NCBI GenBank assembly: GCA_019747905.1
Contig: JAIEQG010000019.1
Location: 1-48,134, forward strand
DNA from: Burkholderiales bacterium
GTDB taxonomy: Bacteria; Pseudomonadota; Gammaproteobacteria; Burkholderiales; Ga0077523
DNA: 48,134 bases
Direction of reading: 5' to 3'
The notes under the pieces were generated by a model, which had not been told where the DNA came from, did not search any database, and was given only the letters and a program-made list of their open reading frames with translations. This document shows positions 16,728-23,001 of the stretch, piece by piece. The translations under genes and the position numbers were made by a program. Each line of letters opens with the position of its first letter. The first letter of the stretch is position 1.

Positions 16728-16928
16728 ATGGCGCGATTCCGAGACGTGGACATGCGGCCGAAGTTGATCCCAGTGGGCTTCGCCGCACAGATCCTGCCGG
16801 GGACCTTCGAACACGCGCTGAACGTGTTGGTCGACGACGATCTGGACCTGTCGGCCTTCGAGGGCAGCTTCAAGAACGACGATAAGGGTGCACCGGCCTA
16901 CCACCCCGGGGTGCTGCTCAAGATCGTG
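16728..16928 (+). pseudogene. IS1182-like transposase, 5' fragment
   Basis: The translation MARFRDVDMRPKLIPVGFAA continues with QILPGTFEHALNVLVDDDLD and NDDKGAPAYHPGVLLKIV. This is the DUF772-type N-terminal domain of transposases whose usual form contains LPGTFEH, NDETGAPAYDP and LLKIVL. The reading frame is interrupted after the GTG codon at 16926-16928 and resumes at 17886. Confidence 0.8.
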
Positions 16929-16977
16929 TTAGGCGGCATTCGATATTGTGCGACGGTAACCAACCGGGAGGAGCGCT

Positions 16978-17796
16978 ATGACTTCGAGCCAGTACAACGC
17001 CGACTATCTGCTCGATAGTGACCAGGAGACCCTTCGCCTGGAACGGCAAGCACGCATCTACGGCGTGGAAGATGACTTGAGATTCATGGCGCCCTCCTCG
17101 CATGAGCAAGTCCTCGACGTAGGTTGTGGCTCTGGCAGTATTACCCGGGTCATCGCGCGGGCGTTAGGAACGGGCGTGGCGACCGGCTTGGACCGACAAC
17201 CTAAGTACGTCGACTTCGCGCGCCGAAAAGCTGCCTCCGAGGGTATCTCGAACATCCGCTTTGAGACGGGAGATGCGACGAAGCTCCCGTTTCCTGACAA
17301 GAGTTTCGATGCCGTGTGGTCGAAGCACTTGCTCCAGTGGGTCCCGCAGCGAGAGCAGGCGGTCCGTGAGTTCGTTCGAGTGACTCGGGCAGGTGGTAGG
17401 GTAATCGCCTGCAACTTTGACCTCTTCGGCGTATGCCACTATCCGCAGGACTCGACGTTTCAGGCGGACGCTGAGCGATGGTTTGAGGCGGCGCGCGATG
17501 AACTTGGCTTCGACAATCAGCTGGGCAGAAAGCTCCCTCATCTCTTTCAGATGGCAGGAATGACAGAAATCACCGTCAATGTCATCGCAGATCCCTGCTT
17601 TGGCGGATTTGGAGGCGACCCCGAAAAGCGTTGGAACTGGGAAACGCAATTCCAAAGTGTTCTGGGCTTCAGTGCGAAGGTGTTTGGATCAATAGAGCGA
17701 GGCGAAATGTTCAGGGACAGGATCGTCGAGCTATTCAGCCGCCCTGACATATACGTTTTCTGTCCGCTGTTCTACGTCTCGGGCCGAGTAGCATAG
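16978..17796 (+). CDS. Class I SAM-dependent methyltransferase (cassette gene)
   Basis: The protein has 272 residues and starts at the ATG at 16978 after GGGAGGAGCGCT. It has the Rossmann methyltransferase motifs: VLDVGCGSG (residues 45-53, SAM binding), the acidic Asp72 in TGLDRQPKYVDFARRK that would hold the ribose, FETGDATKLPF (95-105), and the motif-IV/post-I region FDAVWSKHLLQWV. It resembles UbiE/Methyltransf_11-type small-molecule methyltransferases; the C-terminal 120 residues (WNWETQFQSVLGF, FCPLFYVSG) give no substrate. Base composition is clearly less GC-rich than the genes around it. It is the only gene of the 957-bp cassette-like unit inserted into the transposase remnant, which supports lateral acquisition. 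Cytoplasmic; substrate unknown. Confidence 0.9.
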   Translation: MTSSQYNADYLLDSDQETLRLERQARIYGVEDDLRFMAPSSHEQVLDVGCGSGSITRVIARALGTGVATGLDRQPKYVDFARRKAASEGISNIRFETGDATKLPFPDKSFDAVWSKHLLQWVPQREQAVREFVRVTRAGGRVIACNFDLFGVCHYPQDSTFQADAERWFEAARDELGFDNQLGRKLPHLFQMAGMTEITVNVIADPCFGGFGGDPEKRWNWETQFQSVLGFSAKVFGSIERGEMFRDRIVELFSRPDIYVFCPLFYVSGRVA

Positions 17797-17885
17797 CCGA
17801 ACTGCCAGAGGCGATCTTTGCGCGAGCAACCGCTTGGGGATCGAAGGTGCCAGTGGCTACGTCGAGCAAAATGCCGCATAACGTG
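17796..17885 (+). repeat. attC-like recombination site at the end of the cassette
   Basis: R'' (GCCGAAC, 17796-17802) overlaps the methyltransferase stop codon and pairs with R' (GTTAGGC, formed by G17885 with 16929-16934 in the circle) at 6 of 7 bases. Inner arms at 17808-17826 and 17861-17877 pair over about 14 bp with two single unpaired bases in the left arm, resembling the extrahelical bases of true attC sites. Spacers of 5 and 7 bases separate outer and inner arms. R'' deviates from RYYYAAC at one position. Confidence 0.6.
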
Positions 17886-17970
17886 TTGATGGACTACAGC
17901 CTGGGTCTGGTGAACTCGCGCGCGATCGAGGCAGCCTGCCGGCAGAACATCGTGTTCATGGCCCTGAGCG
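17886..17970 (+). pseudogene. IS1182-like transposase, second fragment
   Basis: LMDYSLGLVNSRAIEAACRQ followed by NIVFMALSG continues the 16728-16928 fragment exactly; the family usually reads AYSRGI-x-SSR-x-IE-x-ACREN-x-x-FMALS. After SG the sequence runs directly into the right inverted repeat, so the remaining coding region has been deleted. Confidence 0.8.
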
Positions 17971-17973
17971 GAT

Positions 17974-17992
17974 CGGTTTTTTCGACAACCTC
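17974..17992 (-). repeat. Right terminal inverted repeat of the IS1182-like derivative
   Basis: On the minus strand it reads GAGGTTGTCGAAAAAACCG, matching the left end at 16637-16656. It lies immediately after the last transposase codon that is still recognisable. Confidence 0.65.
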
Positions 17993-18147
17993 GGTGGGCG
18001 TCATATGCGGTGGGAGGCGGATCACTTTGGCTTAGGGCACATGACGACGTCTTGTCGAGCGAGGCGGGAAAGCTGTAATGTTTATTCGCGGGATGCGAGA
18101 GCATCCCGTTGTCTCGCTGTTCCCCAACAAACAATACGGGAGGAGTC

Positions 18148-18633
18148 ATGAAGAGATCGCTTGTGATCGGACTAGGCTGTCTAGTCTTCGTCGCTGCACC
18201 AAGCTTTGCGCAAACGCCACCGCAACTGGACGACTATCGGTGGCAGGTCGGGTCTTACAGATGCGTTGGAGAAACTGCCGGAGAAGGGGCCCATCCTTTC
18301 ACGGCCACGTACAGCCTGACCCGGGACTTGGACGGCGGAGTTTATCTCGAGCGCTATATCGAAGCGAAAACCGCTCAGCACCAACAACCCTTCTCGATCA
18401 TCCATCTCTATACCTACGACACCAAGAACCAGCGGTACGTACGCAACGGCGTCGATGGAAACGGTGGGCGACACGAGCATACCTCGACTGGCTGGAGCAA
18501 CGGGGTATGGATCTGGGATGCAGGTGGGTTCCGGATCCCGATTACCCGTGGCGAGAACCAGTTTAGTTTCAAGGCCGAGTTGATGAAGGATGGCAACTGG
18601 GTGCTCCTTGCCAGCGGTGTTTGCAAGAAGTAG
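18148..18633 (+). CDS. Secreted protein, DUF1579/lipocalin-like
   Basis: The protein has 161 residues. The ATG at 18148 follows GGGAGGAGTC, and the signal peptide (MKRSLVIGLGCLVFVAAPSF) ends at AQTPP. The mature part is beta-rich: YRWQVGSYRCVGE, FTATYSLTRDLDGGVYLERY, a central GVDGNGGRHEHTSTGWSNGVW and a final WVLLASGVCKK. The two cysteines near each end could form a disulfide that closes a barrel. The pattern of total-activity strands resembles DUF1579-type proteins, but I am not certain. Its leader (AATACGGGAGGAGTC before ATGAAGA) is very like that of the secreted gene at 3980. GC content is lower than that of the genes to its right. Confidence 0.75.
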   Translation: MKRSLVIGLGCLVFVAAPSFAQTPPQLDDYRWQVGSYRCVGETAGEGAHPFTATYSLTRDLDGGVYLERYIEAKTAQHQQPFSIIHLYTYDTKNQRYVRNGVDGNGGRHEHTSTGWSNGVWIWDAGGFRIPITRGENQFSFKAELMKDGNWVLLASGVCKK

Positions 18634-18922
18634 TACGAGGTATCGGCAAGGGGCACGCTTCAACGCGGCTCCCGTTACCGCTCGGCGATGACGCCGAGCC
18701 CCGCGTTGCAGGGGAGCCGCAGCGGCGGCGCTGCGCTTGCCGCTCTGTGGCCCCCTGGACGCGGTCGTTCGCGAGCGTCGAGCGGGCGTCTCTGGCGAGG
18801 GTGGTTTTCAGCAGAGGCGGGGCGAGAGGGCGTGCCACGAGCCACTCGGGTCCGAAGGCGGTTCTCCACGGGGCCGATCCCACGGCCGGCGTGTCCGAAT
18901 CGCACCATCGGTTCCCACCAAC
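18634..18922. other. Convergent intergenic region
   Basis: These 289 bases lie between the stop codons of the DUF1579-like gene and the Rieske gene. GC content rises sharply across it, marking the right border of the lower-GC patch. No gene or clear terminator was found. Confidence 0.4.
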
Positions 18923-19552
18923 CTACACCTTGGAGGCGGTGGCTGCATCGGTTGCGCCTTGTCCTACGACGATTCCATCCCGTCCTTCGAAGTGGTACGG
19001 CGGGATGTCGAGGTTGCGCGGCGCCGGCATGTCCCGGACTACCCGCCCCGCCAGGTCGAAGTGCGAACCGTGACAAGGGCAGACGAACCCCCCGGGGCCG
19101 CGCAGTTCCGCGTTGAGGCTCGCATCGTCCAGCCGCAATGCCGGGGTGCAGCCCAGATGGGTGCAGAGGCCGACCGCGACGAACCAGTCCGGTCGCTCCG
19201 ACCGGGTGGCGTTGACGCAGGACCCCGGCTGGTTCGATCGAGCCGAGAGCGGGTCGGCCAGCACGGCGCTCCGTGTGGCGAGTGCGGCGATCATTTCCGA
19301 GGTCCGCCGGAGTACCCAAACCGGTTTGCCTCGCCAAGCCAGGACGGCCATGGTGCCCGCCTCGATGTTCGACAGATCCGCCCGAACGGGGCCGCCCTCG
19401 GCGCGGGCTCGGGCCGAGGGTCCGAGGCTCGCCAGGAAGGGATAGGCGGCGCCCGACAGTCCGGCGGCGCCGAGCGCGCCCGTGGCGGCCCCGAGAATCC
19501 GGCGCCGCCGGAGATCGGGCACGGCGACGGTCGGGTTGCGATGGGTCTTCAT
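18923..19552 (-). CDS. petA: Rieske iron-sulfur protein of cytochrome bc1 type
   Basis: The protein has 209 residues. Arg-rich RRRRILG before a single membrane helix (about residues 19-41) looks like a Tat-type signal anchor, as usual for bacterial PetA. The Rieske cluster motifs are intact: CTHLGC (130-135) and CPCHGSHFD (158-166), giving two Cys and two His ligands plus the two disulfide cysteines. The [2Fe-2S] domain would face the periplasm and oxidise quinol within a bc1 complex. However, no cytochrome b or c1 gene follows or precedes it; it is the last gene of an operon behind an HtrA protease and a small membrane protein, 31 bases after the latter. It is probably a second PetA copy. 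The start has GGGAGA 6 bases upstream. Confidence 0.9.
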   Translation of the reverse strand: MKTHRNPTVAVPDLRRRRILGAATGALGAAGLSGAAYPFLASLGPSARARAEGGPVRADLSNIEAGTMAVLAWRGKPVWVLRRTSEMIAALATRSAVLADPLSARSNQPGSCVNATRSERPDWFVAVGLCTHLGCTPALRLDDASLNAELRGPGGFVCPCHGSHFDLAGRVVRDMPAPRNLDIPPYHFEGRDGIVVGQGATDAATASKV

Positions 19553-19583
19553 GAAACGTCTCCCGGCTGCGCGCGTGGCCGTG

Positions 19584-19934
19584 TCAATCGACGAAGCAGG
19601 TCAGCGCCACCGCGCTCAGTGCGAGCAATGCCAGCCCGGTGAGGAAGATCGTCTCGGCCCTGCGTTCGAGCTCCGCAACACGGCGCCCCGTTCGCATGGA
19701 CATGAACGACAACAATCCGCTCGCCAGAAAAACCAGCGAGTCGATGGCGACGAGCTTGTCCACCAGCATGCGCCAGTACCCTGCCGGTGCGAGCAGACTG
19801 ATTGCGAGCACCGTCATGCATACGCCGACCATGGTGGCCGATGTCGGCAGGATGTGCGTGGACAGGCGGGAGTCCGGCGCTTGCGCCCCGGACTCCGGTC
19901 GGCGGCCGAGCGACTTCAGCCGCGTTCGCCGCAT
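19584..19934 (-). CDS. Small membrane protein coupled to the HtrA gene
   Basis: The protein has 116 residues with about three hydrophobic helices (SATMVGVCMTVLAISLLA; LVDKLVAIDSLVFLASGLLS; TIFLTGLALLALSAVALTCF) and a basic loop MRTGRRVAELERRAE between the second and third. The ATG overlaps the TGA of the protease gene by one base (TGATG), which indicates translational coupling and supports the gene being real. No domain is recognised. Placed between an envelope protease and a Rieske protein, it may help membrane quality control or assembly, but that is inference. Confidence 0.7.
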   Translation of the reverse strand: MRRTRLKSLGRRPESGAQAPDSRLSTHILPTSATMVGVCMTVLAISLLAPAGYWRMLVDKLVAIDSLVFLASGLLSFMSMRTGRRVAELERRAETIFLTGLALLALSAVALTCFVD

Positions 19935-21418
19935 CACCCGATCCGGATCGGGATGAAGATCTGGTTGCCATCGCGTTGGATCAGCAGAGCCACCGACTTG
20001 CCCGCCTTCGACACCAGTTCCCGGACCTGCTCGACGCTGGAAACCGCGGTGCCGTTCACGGACAGCAGCACGTCACCCGGCATCACGCCCGCGTTCGCGG
20101 ACGCGCCCACGGCACCTTCCACCACCAGGCCGTTCTGCACGCCGGCCTCGCGTTTTTCCTCGGACTGCAACGGACGCAGCGCCAATCCCAGCTTGCCTTG
20201 ACCGGCCCCGCCGACGTCGCGCGCCGCCGCGACGGATTTCTCCGCCGCGTCGCCGAGAGTCGCCGTCAGTTCGATCGGCTTGCCCTGCCGCGACACTTCC
20301 ATGGCCAACCGGTCGCCCGGCTTGCCTTGGCCGACGAGAGCGGGTAGGTCGCCGGAGGCCACGATGGCACGGCCGTTCACCTTCAGGATGACGTCGCCGG
20401 CCTTCAGTCCCGCACGCGCTGCCGGGCCGTCGCGTTCGACCGTCGAAACGAGCGCGCCCTCGGCCTTCGCGAGCTTGAAGGAATCGGCGAGCGTCTGGTT
20501 CATCTCCTGCACCGTGACGCCCAGTCTTCCGTGGACTACCTTGCCCGTGGTTGCTATCTGATCTCTCACGCGTTCGGCGACGTCGATCGGAATGGCGAAC
20601 GACAGGCCCTGGTAGCCACCGGTGTGACTGAAGATCTGCGAGTTGATTCCGATCACTTCGCCGTGCGTGTTGAACAGCGGTCCGCCGGAGTTGCCGGGGT
20701 TCACCGCGACGTCGGTCTGGATGAACGGCACGTAGCTGTCGTCCGGAAGGGAACGGCCTTTTGCGCTCACCACACCGGCGGTCACCGAGTTTTCGAAGCC
20801 GAACGGCGAACCGATCGCGAGCACCCATTCACCCACCTGAAGGTCGCCGGCCTTCCCGAGGGTGACGGCGGGCAGGTTCTTCGCGTCGATCTTGAGTACG
20901 GCCACATCGGTTTTCGGATCGGACCCCAGCACCTTCGCCACGAACTCGCGCCGGTCGGTGAGCTTGACCGTGACTTCCTTGGCGTCGCGTACCACGTGGG
21001 CGTTGGTGAGGATGACGCCGTCCGGGCTCACGATGAAGCCGGAGCCCTGGCCGTGAGCCGGCATTTCGCGCTGGCCCGGCATGCCGCCGTTGGGGCCCTG
21101 GAAGCGCCGGAAGAACTCGAAGAACGGGTCGTTGGGGTCCATGCCCGGGAAGCCCCGCCGCTGCAAGGACGGCGTGTCCGTGGCGGTGTCGGCGGGGGTG
21201 ACCACGCTGACGTTCACGACGGCCGGGCCGTTGCGCGCGGTGATCTGGGTGAAGTCGGGCAAGGCGGCCGCGCTCTGCGTCGCGACTGCTTGCGGCGTGT
21301 CGGTGCGAGTCGTGGCGGCATGTTGTGCGTTGACCGCCGTCAGTCCGGCGGCCCCGAGAATCCCCGCGGAGACCATGACGAGTACGATTCGCTTGATACC
21401 TGACGATGAGGTGTTCAT
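19934..21418 (-). CDS. htrA: Do/HtrA-family periplasmic serine protease
   Basis: The protein has 494 residues. The ATG at 21418 follows AAGGAATCTTC and begins the signal peptide (GIKRIVLVMVSAGILGAAGL). The catalytic triad is visible: His141 (LTNAHVV), Asp171 (TDVAVLKID) and Ser244 (GNSGGPLF). Two PDZ domains follow, at about 285-370 (HGRLGVTVQEMN, AGLKAGDVILKVNG) and 410-490 (GLVVEGAVG, GVMPGDVLLSVNG). A Phe-rich LA-loop region (DPFFEFFRRFQGPNGG) is typical of DegP/DegQ. The protein degrades or refolds misfolded periplasmic proteins. It heads a three-gene operon ending in the Rieske gene, and a QseB/PmrA-like box (21473-21489) lies 55 bases upstream. Confidence 0.95.
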   Translation of the reverse strand: MNTSSSGIKRIVLVMVSAGILGAAGLTAVNAQHAATTRTDTPQAVATQSAAALPDFTQITARNGPAVVNVSVVTPADTATDTPSLQRRGFPGMDPNDPFFEFFRRFQGPNGGMPGQREMPAHGQGSGFIVSPDGVILTNAHVVRDAKEVTVKLTDRREFVAKVLGSDPKTDVAVLKIDAKNLPAVTLGKAGDLQVGEWVLAIGSPFGFENSVTAGVVSAKGRSLPDDSYVPFIQTDVAVNPGNSGGPLFNTHGEVIGINSQIFSHTGGYQGLSFAIPIDVAERVRDQIATTGKVVHGRLGVTVQEMNQTLADSFKLAKAEGALVSTVERDGPAARAGLKAGDVILKVNGRAIVASGDLPALVGQGKPGDRLAMEVSRQGKPIELTATLGDAAEKSVAAARDVGGAGQGKLGLALRPLQSEEKREAGVQNGLVVEGAVGASANAGVMPGDVLLSVNGTAVSSVEQVRELVSKAGKSVALLIQRDGNQIFIPIRIG

Positions 21419-21472
21419 GAAGATTCCTTGGTTGAACGTGGATGTCCCACGCCTGCAATATGTACCCCATTC

Positions 21473-21489
21473 CTTAAGCAAGACTTAAC
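21473..21489 (-). promoter_or_regulatory. QseB/PmrA-like operator box upstream of htrA
   Basis: On the plus strand it reads CTTAAG-N5-CTTAAC; on the htrA coding strand it reads GTTAAG-N5-CTTAAG. It lies in the short gap between the divergent htrA and ClC genes, with a possible -10 (TACATA) 8 bases after it toward htrA. It touches the ClC start codon at 21491, so binding could also affect that gene. Regulation by the response regulator at 31851 is inferred. Confidence 0.65.
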
Positions 21490-21490
21490 G

Positions 21491-22852
21491 ATGGCTCCCG
21501 CGCCAGATCCCGTCGGCGATGCTGAACCGGAACCGTCGCGGCCGCGCGGCAGTGTCGTCCGCACCGTCGAGTTGTGGATGGCCGCCGCGTTCGCCGGTCT
21601 GCTGGCCGCTGCCGCAGTGGTCGGCTTCCGGACGCTCATCGACGCCGTGGAGTGGGTCGCCACGGGTCGAACAGGAGGTCTCGTCGCTGTTGCGAAGACC
21701 ATCGGGCCGTGGCACAGGGTGCTCGTGGGTACGCTCGGCGGGCTCGGCGCGGGGCTGGTGCTGCAATGGGGTTTGCGCTGGGCCGCGCACGGCCCCCGTG
21801 GTACACGTCACATCGATTACATCGATGCGGCCCGCCACACCGACGTCGCGTTGAACGACCGGACGACACTCGCGCGCAGTCTGTCCGCACTGCTTTCGGT
21901 CGGCACCGGTGCGTCGATCGGCCGCGAAGGACCGATGGTGCAGGTCTCCGCATGGCTCGCGTCATGGCTCGCTCGAATCGCGCCGCTGAAGGGGGACCAA
22001 TGCAACGCCGTGCTCGTGTGCGGGATCGCCGCGGGTATTGGATCTGCGTACCACGCCCCGATCGCCGGTGTCGTGTTCGTGCTGGAGCTGGCACTCGGCT
22101 TCCTGGCGACGCATGCGGTCGCTCCGGTGCTGATCGCGTCCGCCGTGTCGAGTGCGGCCATCTACTGGATGGTCGAACCCCGTCCGCTGTTCGTGATGCC
22201 GGCCGTGACGCTGATACCCATGTCCCTGGGAACTGCGATGGCGGCCGGTGTCCTGTGCGGAGTCCTGGGATGGATGCTCCTTGCCATGTTGGAGGGGGCC
22301 CGCGCGGGGTTCGCGCGGATAGCGTCGCTGCCGTTGCGATTGGGCGTCGGCGGTGCGATGGTCGGCGTGCTGTCCGCCGCGGTGCCCGAAGTGTGGGGTA
22401 ACGGCTACAGTGTCGTGTCGGAGATCCTGCAGGGTTCATCGCCCTGGGAGTGGGTCGCGTTGCTCCTCGTGGCGAAGATGGCGGCGACGGCGGTGAGCAC
22501 CGGATCGGGTGCGATCGGCGGCGTGTTCACACCGACGCTGTTCGTCGGCGCGGCGGGAGGCTGCGTGATGGCGCAACTGGCGAGCGTGTGGCTCGACCCC
22601 GCGATCGCGGGCGACCCGCGCGCGGCGGCTGTGATCGGCATGGCGGCGGTACTGGCCGCGGTGACCCATGCACCGCTGATGGCGATCGTCATGGCATTGG
22701 AGACGACGAACCAGTTCCAGTTGACCGTCCCGGTCATGCTCGCCAGCGGTTTGGCTTACGCGGTCAGCAACGGGTTCGGGGCGAGGCCGCTGTACGGCAA
22801 TCCGATCGAAGGGTTCCGAACGAAGGTGGGTGGGCGCGTCGACACATCCTGA
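21491..22852 (+). CDS. ClC-family chloride channel/transporter
   Basis: The protein has 453 residues, somewhat short for the family, with about ten hydrophobic helices. The ATG at 21491 has only a weak site (TTAAG) before it and lies at the operator box. GREGP (residues 144-148) is present with the gating glutamate Glu146, and GGVFTP (343-348) gives the second chloride-binding loop. The usual GSGIP loop is replaced by a GPRGTRH stretch. In the helix-H region the family pair Glu-Glu (E202/E203 of the E. coli exchanger) reads E199-L200, so the inner proton glutamate is missing. This suggests a passive chloride channel or a non-proton-coupled variant. It is divergent from htrA and convergent with the cardiolipin synthase gene. 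Confidence 0.9.
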   Translation: MAPAPDPVGDAEPEPSRPRGSVVRTVELWMAAAFAGLLAAAAVVGFRTLIDAVEWVATGRTGGLVAVAKTIGPWHRVLVGTLGGLGAGLVLQWGLRWAAHGPRGTRHIDYIDAARHTDVALNDRTTLARSLSALLSVGTGASIGREGPMVQVSAWLASWLARIAPLKGDQCNAVLVCGIAAGIGSAYHAPIAGVVFVLELALGFLATHAVAPVLIASAVSSAAIYWMVEPRPLFVMPAVTLIPMSLGTAMAAGVLCGVLGWMLLAMLEGARAGFARIASLPLRLGVGGAMVGVLSAAVPEVWGNGYSVVSEILQGSSPWEWVALLLVAKMAATAVSTGSGAIGGVFTPTLFVGAAGGCVMAQLASVWLDPAIAGDPRAAAVIGMAAVLAAVTHAPLMAIVMALETTNQFQLTVPVMLASGLAYAVSNGFGARPLYGNPIEGFRTKVGGRVDTS

Positions 22853-23001
22853 ACGCGACCGGGAGGCGAACCCGTGTGGCCGCGCTGCAAGGGCAGTGCC
22901 CATGCCGGATTTCTCAGCCGTGACACCCGGCGGTGTGCGATGCCGGTTCGACCGCTGATCTCGTTCTTCCGGGGTCGCCGTGCAGCCCGCGAGCGAAGGG
23001 G

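Larger units (their letters stand above)
16929..17885 (+). mobile_element. Integron-type gene cassette candidate carrying a methyltransferase
   Basis: The unit is 957 bp (319 codons' worth) long. Its left end reads G|TTAGGC, a GTTRRRY core site cut between G and TT. Its right end reads G|TTGATG. Removing the unit joins AAG ATC GTG to TTG ATG GAC TAC and restores the transposase frame (LLKIVLMDYSLGLVNSRAIE). Inside are a 49-base leader with a GGGAGGAG ribosome binding site, one gene filling nearly the whole unit, and an attC-like hairpin beginning at the stop codon. This is the standard layout of an integron gene cassette, here outside an integron array; no intI gene is in the window. Confidence 0.75.
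16637..17992 (+). mobile_element. MITE-like, internally deleted IS1182-type element carrying a 957-bp insert
   Basis: The element is bounded by matching inverted repeats (16637-16656 and 17974-17992). Without the cassette at 16929-17885 it would be 399 bp long. It retains the first about 69 codons of a transposase (16728-16928), then about 30 more (17886-17970), and then jumps to the right inverted repeat, so most of the transposase including the catalytic core is deleted. It cannot move by itself but could be mobilised by a full-length relative. No clear target duplication was seen next to either end. Confidence 0.65.
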
